Source of the DNA: Aerococcus tenax
Lineage (GTDB): Bacteria; Bacillota; Bacilli; Lactobacillales; Aerococcaceae
Length of the DNA: 64,000 nt
Direction: 5' to 3'
Assembly: GCF_003286645.3 (NCBI RefSeq)
Contig: NZ_CP127382.2
Span: 434,001-498,000 of the forward strand
Shown: in pieces, positions 17,979 through 26,184 of the stretch
Layout of the letters: the number at the start of each line of letters is the position of its first letter
Numbering within the stretch: position 1 is the first letter of the stretch
Notes under the pieces: model-generated
Seen by the model: only the letters and a program-made list of their open reading frames with translations
Database searches by the model: none
Told to the model about the DNA's origin: nothing
Made by a program: the position numbers and the translations under genes

Positions 17979-19142
17979 ATGAAAATTGGTATTGATAAAT
18001 ATAATTTCTATATTCCAAAGCAATATATTGAAATGCGGGACTTGGCTGAGGCACGCCAAACGGACCCCAATAAGTATCTGCTGGGTTTAGGCCAAGACCA
18101 GCAAGCCTTTGCCCCTTTGTCTCAAGATACGGTTTCTATGGCTGCTAATGCTGCGGCAGGCATTCTGACCGACCAAGACAAGGAGACTATCGATTTAGTG
18201 ATTCTAGCCACTGAATCAGGGATTGACCAATCCAAGGCTGGGGCCATCTATATCCACCACTTATTAGGCATCAACCCCAAAGCGCGTTGTATCGAAGTCA
18301 AAGAAGCATGTTATGGGGGGACCTTTGCCCTACAGACTGCCGTCAACCATATCGTTAAACGCCCCCAAGCCAAGGCCCTGGTTCTCACCAGTGATATTGC
18401 CCGCTACGGCTTAAACACTGCAGGGGAAGCCACTCAAGGCGCTGGGGCAGTGGCCTTATTAATTACTGCCGATCCTAGGATACTTAGTGTCAATGACGAT
18501 GCTAGCTATTATACCATTGATGTCATGGATTTCTGGCGGCCTAATTATTCTCGTCTGGCCCATGTGGATGGACATTATTCCAATGACCAATACCTTAATG
18601 CCCTAGACCAAGTTTGGGCTGACCACCAGGCACTTTCCGGCCACCAGCTGGATGACTTTGCTGCTTTCTGCTTCCACCTTCCTTACACCAAACTAGGCTT
18701 AAAAGGTTTAAAACACCTCACCCAAAAGGCTAAGGATGAACCATTAGGGGAGTGGGAGGAATCCTTTGAAGCCAGTCGGGCCTATAACCGCCGGGTAGGA
18801 AATATTTACACAGGGTCCTTATACCTCAGTTTGATTAGTTTATTGGAAAACGATGCTTCTCTAAAAGCAGGTGACCTCATTGGCCTGTATAGTTACGGTT
18901 CGGGAGCAATGGCCGAATTCTTCTCCATGAACCTAGAAGCTAATTACCAAGACTACTTGGAAGGAGATAAGCACCGCCAACAATTTGCTGAGCGACAAAA
19001 ACTTTCCATTCCTGAATATGAAGCCCTCTTTCAAGAAGACCTCCTTAGTGACGGTAGTCAGCAAAGCATTCCAGCCCACGGCGACCAAGATGACTACCGA
19101 CTACTCGGCCTAAAAGATCATAAACGCATTTATGGTAAATAA
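17979..19142 (+). CDS. mvaS: Hydroxymethylglutaryl-CoA synthase
   Basis: A 387-residue thiolase-fold enzyme that condenses acetoacetyl-CoA with acetyl-CoA, the first committed step of the mevalonate route to isoprenoids. The acyl-binding Cys111 is in EVKEACYGGTFAL, the catalytic Glu79 in LATESGIDQSK, and the His in FCFHLPYTKLG; the late motif is GSGAMAEFFS. It is convergent with mvaA, the enzyme that uses its product, as in many lactic acid bacteria. Its promoter region (17,850-17,978) is AT-rich with a possible -10 TAGAAT. Confidence 0.95.
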   Translation: MKIGIDKYNFYIPKQYIEMRDLAEARQTDPNKYLLGLGQDQQAFAPLSQDTVSMAANAAAGILTDQDKETIDLVILATESGIDQSKAGAIYIHHLLGINPKARCIEVKEACYGGTFALQTAVNHIVKRPQAKALVLTSDIARYGLNTAGEATQGAGAVALLITADPRILSVNDDASYYTIDVMDFWRPNYSRLAHVDGHYSNDQYLNALDQVWADHQALSGHQLDDFAAFCFHLPYTKLGLKGLKHLTQKAKDEPLGEWEESFEASRAYNRRVGNIYTGSLYLSLISLLENDASLKAGDLIGLYSYGSGAMAEFFSMNLEANYQDYLEGDKHRQQFAERQKLSIPEYEALFQEDLLSDGSQQSIPAHGDQDDYRLLGLKDHKRIYGK

Positions 19143-19145
19143 GGA

Positions 19146-19229
19146 AGAGTGCGACAAGCGCGCCAGAAGGCAAGACCTTTAGTGAAGTGGACGCTTGTCT
19201 TGCGCTTGAAGCAGGTTTTGATTAAAGAG
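19146..19229 (+). repeat. Structured intergenic repeat, copy B (short form)
   Basis: An 84-base member of the family with AGAGTGCGAC, AAGCGC, CCAGA, AGGCAAG, then TGAAGTGGACG, CTTGTCT, GCGCTT, GAAGCAGGTTTTGA. The two stems pair (AGGCAAG with CTTGTCT through one G-T wobble; AAGCGC with GCGCTT). The central hairpin domain present in copies A, C and D is missing. A terminator begins 15 bases downstream. Confidence 0.8.
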
Positions 19230-19243
19230 TTTATATTTTAAAA

Positions 19244-19272
19244 GGGACTGCCTCAGACAGTCCCTTTTTTAG
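19244..19272. terminator. Bidirectional terminator between mvaS and mvaA
   Basis: GGGACTG pairs with CAGTCCC around CCTCAGA, with A and T runs on either side. Confidence 0.9.
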
Positions 19273-19301
19273 CGGAAATTTCTCTTATTTAAATTCCGAG
19301 C

Positions 19302-20612
19302 CTATTGACGGAGGTCATCTAAGATCGCCTTGGCGTTTTGTCGGTCCATATGCTTTGCCTTTTGTAAGGCTTGACTGACTTGGTCCACTTCATCGCCCTG
19401 GGCACCCACAGCGATGGCCAAGGACCGGGCTTGAAGTGACATGTGCCCCGCTTGGATACCTTCAATGACCAGAGCCCTCAATGCGGCTAGGTTTTGAGCT
19501 AGGCCGAGGGCAGCCACAATCTTCATTAAGTCGCTAGCATTGGGCTGAGCGAGTAAGTGGTGGACGAGTTTAGCAGCGGGGTGAATTTTGATTGATCCAC
19601 CGACACTTCCTAAGGCAAGAGGGAGGGTGATTTCTCCAGCTAATAGGCCATGGTCTTCAAGGTAGTCCCATTTGGCCAGGCCCCGGTATTGTCCGGATTG
19701 GCTGGCATAGGCGTGACAGGCTGCCTCCACCGCCCGCCAGTCGTTACCGCTAGCGAGGACCAGAGCATCAACCCCATTCATAATCCCTTTATTGTGGGTT
19801 GTGGCCCGATAAGGATCGACTTGGGCCAGTTGGCTAGCTTGACTAATCCGCTTAGCCACTACTTGTGGATCTTGGCCTGGCTTAGCCAGAGCTTCAATAG
19901 GGATTTGACAAGTCGCCTTAGCCAGACATTGGGTAGCTAAGTTGCTTAAAATAGCCATTAATTTTTCTAGACGGGGTAGTGACTCATCCTTTTGACTAAG
20001 TGCTTCAATGTGACTGGCTAAGGCTTCCAGCATGGTATTCATCATGTTGGCGCCCATGGCTTCTTGGGTATCTACCGTCATATAGACCACAAAAAAAGGC
20101 TCGCTTTCACTGGGATAGTAGGCCGTTTCTAACTGGCGCACCCCACCGCCCCGTCGGCTGAGGCTAGGATGTGCCTGGTTGGCGACTTGGATGAGGTCTT
20201 CTTGGTGGTCTTTAATGTAACTAGTCCAGGTTTCGGCTTGGCTGGCTTGGTCTAAGCCTAAGAAGACCATTTGCCCAGTCATTTGCCGGTTCAAGACCTC
20301 ACAATGGAAGCCGCCGCCTGCCTTAGCCATTTTAGCGGCGTAACTGGCTGCTGCAATGACACTCGGTTCTTCGATCGCCATAGGGATCAAGTAGTCTTTT
20401 TGATTAATGACAAAGTTCATTGCCAGTCCCAAGGGGAGGGAGTAGGTTCCAATGAGATTTTCAACCATCTTATCAGCCAGGTCTAAGGGCAAACCCTGGT
20501 TATTTTTGAGATAATCTTTTTCTGCATCACTAATATAGTGGAGCTCATTTAAGCGGGCCAGACGTTCCTCTAAGGGGAGGCGGTAGAAGCCCTGTAAATT
20601 CACTTGAGTCAT
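19302..20612 (-). CDS. mvaA: Hydroxymethylglutaryl-CoA reductase (class II)
   Basis: A 436-residue class II reductase that turns HMG-CoA into mevalonate. The catalytic Glu is in PMAIEEPSVIAAAS (about residue 82), the Lys in THNKGIMNGVDALVLASGNDW and the Asp in the same segment, and the His lies in the C-terminal GHMSLQARSLA. Length and motif order match bacterial class II enzymes. The Shine-Dalgarno in the coding sense is TTAGGAGG. It is convergent with mvaS and shares a terminator with it. Confidence 0.95.
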   Translation of the reverse strand: MTQVNLQGFYRLPLEERLARLNELHYISDAEKDYLKNNQGLPLDLADKMVENLIGTYSLPLGLAMNFVINQKDYLIPMAIEEPSVIAAASYAAKMAKAGGGFHCEVLNRQMTGQMVFLGLDQASQAETWTSYIKDHQEDLIQVANQAHPSLSRRGGGVRQLETAYYPSESEPFFVVYMTVDTQEAMGANMMNTMLEALASHIEALSQKDESLPRLEKLMAILSNLATQCLAKATCQIPIEALAKPGQDPQVVAKRISQASQLAQVDPYRATTHNKGIMNGVDALVLASGNDWRAVEAACHAYASQSGQYRGLAKWDYLEDHGLLAGEITLPLALGSVGGSIKIHPAAKLVHHLLAQPNASDLMKIVAALGLAQNLAALRALVIEGIQAGHMSLQARSLAIAVGAQGDEVDQVSQALQKAKHMDRQNAKAILDDLRQ

Positions 20613-20668
20613 AATAACCTCCTAAGTACTTTGTTTATCAGTGAGGGGGAAGTCCTTGTACTTTTCCA

Positions 20669-20703
20669 TAAAAAAAGAAGTTGGCAATTGCTTCCAACTT
20701 CTA
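20669..20703 (-). terminator. Terminator of the 107-residue protein gene
   Basis: On the minus strand AGAAGTTGG pairs with CCAACTTCT, followed by TTTTTT. Confidence 0.8.
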
Positions 20704-20744
20704 GTTTATGGGTCATTACTTGATTAATCAATAGCCAGTCGGTA

Positions 20745-21068
20745 TTAATGATCGATACAATAGAGATTATCATCGACCATTTGATCGTCAGTTAAGAGGA
20801 CAAAAACTTGCCGAAATTCATCAAAATCGATCCGATTATCATTGCCTAACATGCTGAGGGCTTGTGTTGTGACATGGATTTGACCGATATGCGTTTCCAG
20901 GACCTCATCAAAGCTTTCAAAACTTGGTGCATTGGTTTGTAAGACTAGACTACGATAGGCTCTGTGGCTGGTATGACCTGTTTCATCGGAAGTGGTTAGG
21001 CAAATATTATGGAAACGATCTAAGTTTTGTAACTGTTGTATGGCTTTCTGGGTGAAAAATAACTTCAT
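20745..21068 (-). CDS. Small protein resembling the HesB/Fe-S biosynthesis fold
   Basis: 107 residues. The opening MKLFFTQKAIQQLQNL and the all-beta pattern with NICLTTSDETG and the late LGNDNRIDFDEFRQ recall the HesB-like iron-sulfur biosynthesis family proteins of lactic acid bacteria. However, the conserved cluster-ligand cysteines are absent (only two isolated Cys), so it would not hold a cluster in the usual way. A GAGGAGG Shine-Dalgarno precedes the ATG and a terminator follows, so it is a real monocistronic gene. The family assignment is tentative. Confidence 0.6.
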   Translation of the reverse strand: MKLFFTQKAIQQLQNLDRFHNICLTTSDETGHTSHRAYRSLVLQTNAPSFESFDEVLETHIGQIHVTTQALSMLGNDNRIDFDEFRQVFVLLTDDQMVDDNLYCIDH

Positions 21069-21173
21069 GGCATATCCTCCTCACAACAACTCTTGTAAGG
21101 ATGATTATATCAGAATTTGTGAGCAGTTTAGTCGGAAAAGCCTAAAAATAATTTTTAAAACGTTTTCACACCT

Positions 21174-22001
21174 TCACCAGCCGCTACTGAGAAAGCGGAG
21201 GCAGTCGGGGAGGTGTTTGGCCCAGTAAAATTCATTATGCTCTTCATCCACATAGATGTTGAAGTCAATATTTTCTACCGGGATACCTCCTGCGATAAGC
21301 AAGGCCTGGTAGTGGAGGGAAGCATCGATATAGGCTTGGTCCATATTGCCTGGGAGAAAGAGACGGTCAGTATCGTCTCCTTCTTTGGTGCCGACTTGGA
21401 GGTAGATTTTTTGCTCGGGGTCTAAGCTTTGCGACTTGAGATAGCGGTCAAAGGGTTCTTGGGCTATCCATTGGGCTAGGGAAAAAATCCCCAAGCGGCC
21501 AATCTGATCGGCATACTTAATTCCCATATAGGCGGTAATATTGGCCCCAAAAGAAGACCCGATCATGGCTGTATGTTTTTTATCGGTTTTAGTCCGATAG
21601 GTTTGGTCGATAAAGGGTTTAACCACCTTCATAATGAAGTCACTAAAATCATTACCTAAGCCGCCCAGGGGTCTTGCCTTAGGGTCACTAGGGTTTTCGA
21701 AGCTCCAAGCATTATAATCATCCGCCCGAGTCTGAGAGTCATTGTCGATTCCGACCACAATCATCTTGGCTAAGTCGGGATTACGCTTGAGGGTGGGGAT
21801 GACCTTCCAAGAATAACCTAGGAAGGACTCCTTACTATAAAAAACATTTTGTCCGTCATGCATGTAAACGACTGGGTAGGATGCGGATTCCTGCTGGTAA
21901 TTTTTAGGGAGTAGGACTCGCACCCGCCGCTTCTTGCCGGAATAGGGCAAGCTTAAGTAGTGGGTTTTCATTTTTAGATAATAATAATCGGCATTGAACA
22001 T
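21174..22001 (-). CDS. Alpha/beta-hydrolase, esterase D/enterochelin-esterase-like
   Basis: 275 residues of the putative esterase family. The nucleophile elbow is GSSFGAN, the oxyanion/loop motif VVYMHDGQNVFY follows the first strands, and the catalytic His is probably in VDEEHNEFYWAKHLP near the C-terminus. No signal peptide is seen, so it acts in the cytoplasm. The substrate cannot be told from sequence; acyl, formyl-thiol or xenobiotic esters are possibilities. It is monocistronic and diverges from pyrR. Confidence 0.85.
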   Translation of the reverse strand: MFNADYYYLKMKTHYLSLPYSGKKRRVRVLLPKNYQQESASYPVVYMHDGQNVFYSKESFLGYSWKVIPTLKRNPDLAKMIVVGIDNDSQTRADDYNAWSFENPSDPKARPLGGLGNDFSDFIMKVVKPFIDQTYRTKTDKKHTAMIGSSFGANITAYMGIKYADQIGRLGIFSLAQWIAQEPFDRYLKSQSLDPEQKIYLQVGTKEGDDTDRLFLPGNMDQAYIDASLHYQALLIAGGIPVENIDFNIYVDEEHNEFYWAKHLPDCLRFLSSGW

Positions 22002-22156
22002 GATTTACCTCCGCTTAATGTGCTATTAGCATACTTGACCCGGGGGGATTAAGCAAGCGCAATCCCCCTGACGATGCTCAAGGTTAAGAAATAATTGCAG
22101 ACTTCACAATATTTCGCTACAATGATGAGTAGAATAAAGGATAAGGGGGAGATGCC

Positions 22157-22690
22157 TTGGCAACAGAAGTCGAGCTTCTCAACGAAGCAGAAATGAAGCG
22201 CGCCTTAACGCGAATGAGTTATGAGATTTTGGAACGCAACCATGGTACCGCTAATTTAGCCATCGTGGGAATTAAAACCCGGGGAGCAATTATTGCTAAC
22301 CGGATTAAGGCCCGCATCAACCAGTTAGAAGAGGCTGATGTCTTTTATGGGGAATTAGATGTCCGCGCTTACCGTGATGACCTCGACCAGGAAAAGGATA
22401 AGCTGATCAAAGATTTATCCCAGCTGGACTTTGATGTGAATGGTAAACATATCTTTATCTGTGATGATGTGCTCATGACCGGTCGGACCATTCGGGCGAC
22501 CATGGATGCCTTGATGGATCATGGGCGTCCAAGCAAGATCTCTTTAGTGACACTCATTGACCGGGGGCACCGGGAATTACCGATTCGAGCGGATATTGTT
22601 GGTAAAAATATTCCCACTTCCCGTCAAGAGAAAATTCGGGTGAAGATGCGGGAACTCGACAGTAAGGACGCAGTATATATAATTAAATAG
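22157..22690 (+). CDS. pyrR: Bifunctional PyrR: pyrimidine operon attenuator / uracil phosphoribosyltransferase
   Basis: A 177-residue type I phosphoribosyltransferase. The PRPP loop is FICDDVLMTGRTIRA and the RNA-binding basic patch region around NRIKARINQ is present. It starts with TTG at 22157 after AAGGGGGAG. PyrR binds leader RNA of pyr operons when UMP is high. Here it stands outside any pyr operon: the next gene is thiT, behind its own riboswitch and terminator, so it must act in trans. Confidence 0.93.
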   Translation: MATEVELLNEAEMKRALTRMSYEILERNHGTANLAIVGIKTRGAIIANRIKARINQLEEADVFYGELDVRAYRDDLDQEKDKLIKDLSQLDFDVNGKHIFICDDVLMTGRTIRATMDALMDHGRPSKISLVTLIDRGHRELPIRADIVGKNIPTSRQEKIRVKMRELDSKDAVYIIK

Positions 22691-22693
22691 TTG

Positions 22694-22776
22694 GTACTAG
22701 GGGAGCCTTTATGGCTGAGATGTATTTTACAGACCCTTTGAACTTGAGACTAGGTAATACTAGCGGAAGAAAGTGC
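22694..22776 (+). ncRNA. TPP riboswitch (thi box) upstream of thiT
   Basis: The conserved thi-box segments are seen: GGGGAGCC (22700-22707), GGCTGAGATG (22713-22722), GACCCTTTGAACTTGA (22732-22747) and TAATACTAGCGGAAGAAAGT (22755-22774). The pairing ACTAG/CTAGG closes the arms. Thiamine pyrophosphate binding would favour the terminator that follows, shutting off thiT. Confidence 0.93.
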
Positions 22777-22781
22777 ACGAA

Positions 22782-22818
22782 AAAACAGGTAAGAGGCATT
22801 TTCTCTTACCTGTTTTTT
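22782..22818 (+). terminator. Riboswitch-controlled terminator of thiT
   Basis: AAAACAGGTAAGAG pairs with CTCTTACCTGTTTT around GCATTTT, followed by T residues; it is the expression platform of the TPP riboswitch. Confidence 0.9.
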
Positions 22819-22840
22819 GCTAAGAAAGGACTTAATAATT

Positions 22841-23407
22841 ATGGGACAAAGTAAACAAGTAAGAGTTTTATTAGAAGTTGCTATGGTAGCGGTATTAGCT
22901 TATTTATTAGGACTTTTGCCGACCACCAATGGAGTAGGTATTGGGGTAAACTTAGGAGTTATTCCCATTTACTTGATCTCTTTAAGACGGGGGATAAAGA
23001 GCGGTTTTGCTGCCGGCTTTCTGTTTGGGCTTTTGCAATTAATCACCGGTCAAGCTACGATTCTAACTCCCTTCCAAGTCTTCCTTGAATACTTCTTCGC
23101 CTTTATGTTAGCAGGTTTAACTGGAGTCTTTGCTAATCGTGTGAAGAGTGCAGGCTTAAAAGGGGATAAAAAAGGCCTATGGATCGGTATTTTTTCAGCG
23201 ACCTTTATTGGGATGGTCGCCCAATACTTTATTCATTGGTTTGCTGGCTATGCCTTTTGGTCTTCTTATGCGCCAGAAGGAATGAATGCTTGGTGGTATA
23301 CGACGATTGTCAATGTACCTACCGGTTTCTTCACCTGGTTAGTAGGGGCTTTAGTGGTGGCCTTGTTATTTAATAATGCCCCCCGACTCTTAAACCCAGA
23401 AGATTAA
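22841..23407 (+). CDS. thiT: Thiamine-specific S component of an ECF transporter
   Basis: A 188-residue membrane protein with six hydrophobic segments. The N-terminal MGQSKQVRVLLEVAMVAVLAY and the ending WLVGALVVALLFNNAPRLL fit ThiT; the aromatic segment FIHWFAGYAFWSSYAPEGMN matches the thiamine-binding loop. The ATG at 22841 is preferred, with AAGAAAGGA upstream and downstream of the riboswitch terminator; an upstream in-frame TTG lies inside the terminator. The energising EcfA/EcfT module must be encoded elsewhere. Confidence 0.92.
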   Translation: MGQSKQVRVLLEVAMVAVLAYLLGLLPTTNGVGIGVNLGVIPIYLISLRRGIKSGFAAGFLFGLLQLITGQATILTPFQVFLEYFFAFMLAGLTGVFANRVKSAGLKGDKKGLWIGIFSATFIGMVAQYFIHWFAGYAFWSSYAPEGMNAWWYTTIVNVPTGFFTWLVGALVVALLFNNAPRLLNPED

Positions 23408-23447
23408 GCTGCAATTTTAACGATTGATTAGATGGAATTATTATTTT

Positions 23448-23478
23448 GAGACGTCCTTTGAGGGGGCGTCTTTTTTTA
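23448..23478 (+). terminator. Terminator of thiT
   Basis: GAGACGTCC pairs with GGGGCGTC (one G-T and a bulge), followed by TTTTTTT. Confidence 0.85.
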
Positions 23479-23522
23479 TTGACGGGGACCTATTTTGGGT
23501 AAAAAGAAAGATTTTATGGAAT

Positions 23523-23660
23523 TGTTGGCGCGCAAACACTTTAATAAGAAAGCGTTTGCTATAATATTTTGTGAAAAGGATAACTTAAGTTGAGGCCGAC
23601 TTAAAGGGAATATCTCTTTTTTTAGCTAAGTTTGTGAAAAAATGCACTAAAAAATAAAAT
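23523..23660 (+). promoter_or_regulatory. Regulatory module 1 (activator palindrome, cre, extended -10, GTG..CAC palindrome)
   Basis: In order: TGTTGGCGCGCAAACA (23523-23538, a 16-bp imperfect palindrome), AGAAAGCGTTTGCT (23547-23560, cre-like), the extended -10 TGCTATAAT (TATAAT at 23560-23565) with no recognisable -35, and TTTGTGAAAAAATGCACTAA (23631-23650). The first palindrome is centred about 41.5 bases upstream of the predicted start, the class II activator position. The same elements in the same order and nearly the same spacing recur at 28,263-28,383. The rest of the gap of about 330 bases between thiT and the antiporter gene holds only the thiT terminator. Confidence 0.65.
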
Positions 23661-23737
23661 AGATTTTCATCATAATTTTACGATTAATCGATCAGTTAAA
23701 TGGAGTTAAGAGAGAGTATTTGAGAGGAGTGTTTATT

Positions 23738-24994
23738 GTGTTTGTCGTACTTTTTTTAGCGGCCATGCTTATCGCTTATTTTGCCGGAGAAGTTGCTAAA
23801 AAAATCAAATTCCCGGCCATCATAGGTTGGTTGATTGTGGCCATGTTTCTTGGTGAGCACGGGCTAAATCTTTTAAGCCCTGAATTGATTTCAACCAAGC
23901 CTTACCAATCACTCATGGTCTTAATGCAGATCTTAGTGGGGTCCATGGTGGGCTATAAGTTAGTTTACCGTGACATCAAGGATTCCATCAGTAAAGTCTT
24001 CGCCATGGGGATATCCGACCTGGTGGTAACTTTTGTGGTGGTGACGGGATCCTTTGCTATTATTCTTCATCTCATGGGTTTACCAATCATAGCTGCCTTG
24101 CTTTTTGGTGGGATTGCTATTGCAACCGCCCCGGCGCCACCTGTCTCAGTGGTTGAGCAATATGATTGCTCTGGGCCACTGTCAGATTCAGTACCGTCGA
24201 TGACAGCCTTTAACTCGGTCATGGTAAATGTTGTCTTCTTCCCCTTGGTTTCCATTATTGGAGCAGTTTTAAATGAAAGCTCGACTTCAGTGTTGGGATC
24301 CTTACTCATTATGATCTTGGCGCCGATTCTCTTAGGCGGAGTTATCGGATTTATCGCGGGAAAATTAGTGGGCAAAGGGGCATCCAGACAACAAAGCTTT
24401 GCCATCTATCTTTTAACCATGTTAGTGATTTATGGCTTGGATAATTATTTGAACTGGCATGTCTTTACTGAAACTCAAATGATGTCCTTATTAGCAGGAA
24501 TCGCGGGATCCGCTGCCTTTATGAATGTGGTTGAACCTGAAAAGGTTCCAGGCTTGCAAATGGATCTGGGCCCGGTTCACTCCTATGCCTTAATGATTTT
24601 CATTGTTAACTTATCTATCCACCTCAACCCAGCGTCCTTACTCGATGGAGGCATGCTCATGGTAGCCTATATCTTGATTCGCGCAGTGGGCAAATACCTG
24701 GGTTGCTATCTGGGTGCCAAAATCAGCCATGCACCAAAAGTGGTTGAAAAATATATGGGGATTATTATGATGCCTCACTCAGGTGTTTCCATTATGTTTG
24801 CTGGGATTGCCGCTTATAACTTGATGGGCGTCTATCCTGAGCTAGCCAATCTTCTACAGATTACTATTTCCGCTAGCGCTCTGGTGATTGAAGTGATTTC
24901 CTTACCACTGGCAGGAATGGTTTATCAAAAGATTGGCGAAGCTGGCAAGGAAACGGAAAAATTGGCCGCCCAAGAGGAAATGCTTCCCAATTAG
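23738..24994 (+). CDS. CPA2-type cation:proton antiporter family membrane protein
   Basis: About 418 residues with 11-13 hydrophobic segments and no cytoplasmic TrkA domain. The fold pattern of the monovalent cation:proton antiporter 2 (Kef/NapA) superfamily is visible: an N-terminal helix pair followed by PAIIGWLIVAMFLGEHGLN, and GIAIATAPAPPVSVVEQYDC in the middle where Na+/H+ antiporters carry their ion-binding helix. The GTG at 23738 is preferred, with GAGAGGAG eight bases upstream; TTG at 23720 lacks a site. It is the first gene after regulatory module 1 and precedes the Crp/Fnr regulator. The transported ion is unknown. Confidence 0.8.
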   Translation: MFVVLFLAAMLIAYFAGEVAKKIKFPAIIGWLIVAMFLGEHGLNLLSPELISTKPYQSLMVLMQILVGSMVGYKLVYRDIKDSISKVFAMGISDLVVTFVVVTGSFAIILHLMGLPIIAALLFGGIAIATAPAPPVSVVEQYDCSGPLSDSVPSMTAFNSVMVNVVFFPLVSIIGAVLNESSTSVLGSLLIMILAPILLGGVIGFIAGKLVGKGASRQQSFAIYLLTMLVIYGLDNYLNWHVFTETQMMSLLAGIAGSAAFMNVVEPEKVPGLQMDLGPVHSYALMIFIVNLSIHLNPASLLDGGMLMVAYILIRAVGKYLGCYLGAKISHAPKVVEKYMGIIMMPHSGVSIMFAGIAAYNLMGVYPELANLLQITISASALVIEVISLPLAGMVYQKIGEAGKETEKLAAQEEMLPN

Positions 24995-25086
24995 AATTAG
25001 ACCGAAAATCTAGCTAAACGGGGATTATTTAGGACTAAAATAAAGGAGGAAATTTTGCCAATTTCAGAACATAGGGGGATTGGAAG

Positions 25087-25740
25087 ATGTCAACGGCATT
25101 TATTGACTACTGTCTTAACCATGAAAAAGTAATCAATCACACCCGCCAGGAAAATTATAAAAAGGGTGATGTGATTGAAACCATTGGTACTCGGATAAGA
25201 GAAATTGGAATTGTTAATAAAGGCTTACTCAAAACAGTTAATTATTCAGCAGAAGGAAAAGAGTTAAATACCTCCCTCTTCTTTACCAATTCAATTTTAT
25301 TGGAATATCTGTATTTTAATGACAATTTAAACTATACCTATGACTTAGTGGTCTTACGGGCCACAACGGTTACCTGGATACCGGCCAAAGTCTTTAAATC
25401 CATCGTTTTTGAGGATAGTTTGGGGATGGAGCTCTATGTCCACCATCTGATTGAAAGAGGTTTAGAGTCGCAGCGGATTATTTCGTGTTTGAACTATCCA
25501 ACGATTCGGGAACGAATTTGCTACTGGATTGCCTCCAAGAATTCCTTAGAAATTGGTCGCAGTGATATTAAGCCCGACATGGAATTGCCCTTCACCCAGG
25601 AAATTTTCGCCAAATTAATTAAGGTGAGTCGGGCTAGTCTGAACCAGGAATTACACCGTATGGAAGATGAGGGCTTCTTCACGATGACAAGGAAGGCTTT
25701 GACAAATATTAATCAGGAGAAGATTTGGGATAACCTTTAA
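25087..25740 (+). CDS. Crp/Fnr-family transcription regulator
   Basis: 217 residues. The N-terminal cyclic-nucleotide-binding-like beta barrel (about residues 20-115) includes YKKGDVIETIGTRIREIGIV, and the C-terminal winged helix-turn-helix is TQEIFAKLIKVSRASLNQEL (about 175-195). There is no N-terminal cysteine cluster as in FNR, and the cAMP-binding residues are not obvious, so the effector is unknown. It lies between the antiporter and the thioredoxin/sulfotransferase genes and is the natural candidate to bind the duplicated palindromes at 23,523 and 28,263. Confidence 0.88.
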   Translation: MSTAFIDYCLNHEKVINHTRQENYKKGDVIETIGTRIREIGIVNKGLLKTVNYSAEGKELNTSLFFTNSILLEYLYFNDNLNYTYDLVVLRATTVTWIPAKVFKSIVFEDSLGMELYVHHLIERGLESQRIISCLNYPTIRERICYWIASKNSLEIGRSDIKPDMELPFTQEIFAKLIKVSRASLNQELHRMEDEGFFTMTRKALTNINQEKIWDNL

Positions 25741-25857
25741 AGGGGTTGATGTTAAGGAAGATTCATGACTCATGCCATTAGATTAAGGCAGGCATTCAAG
25801 CCAGTTAAGGAAAGCATCATCAAATTGAGAGTAAATATTTAATAAAGGAGTGTAGCT

Positions 25858-26169
25858 ATGATAAAAGAATACCAACAGGGTGATTTTAAGGCGGAAATTG
25901 CTGAGGGCAAGGTATTGGTCGATTTCTATTCAAAGACCTGTGGACCTTGTAAAATGTTAAGTTTTATCTTAGACGATATTGACAAAAGTCATGGAGAAGA
26001 CCTAAAGATTCTTAAAGTGAGCTTTGAAGAAAACACTGACATCGTTGAAGAATATGGTGTCGAAGGTTACCCTACTTTAGTTTATTTTAAAGACGGAGAA
26101 GAAGTGAGTCGCAAAGCAGGCCTACAACAAAAACCAGTAATCGAGGCCATGATTGAAGGAACACAATAA
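25858..26169 (+). CDS. Thioredoxin-family protein
   Basis: 103 residues with the redox site Thr27-Cys28-Gly-Pro-Cys31 (VDFYSKTCGPCKML), where classical thioredoxin has WCGPC, and the cis-proline region GVEGYPTLVYF. No signal peptide, so it is cytoplasmic. It ends 15 bases before the first sulfotransferase, with AAAGGAG between them, so the two are co-transcribed. In uropathogenic E. coli assT is followed by the dsbL/dsbI redox pair; a thioredoxin at the same kind of gene is a striking parallel, but a direct partnership is inference. Confidence 0.88.
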   Translation: MIKEYQQGDFKAEIAEGKVLVDFYSKTCGPCKMLSFILDDIDKSHGEDLKILKVSFEENTDIVEEYGVEGYPTLVYFKDGEEVSRKAGLQQKPVIEAMIEGTQ

Positions 26170-26184
26170 TAAAGGAGTATACCA

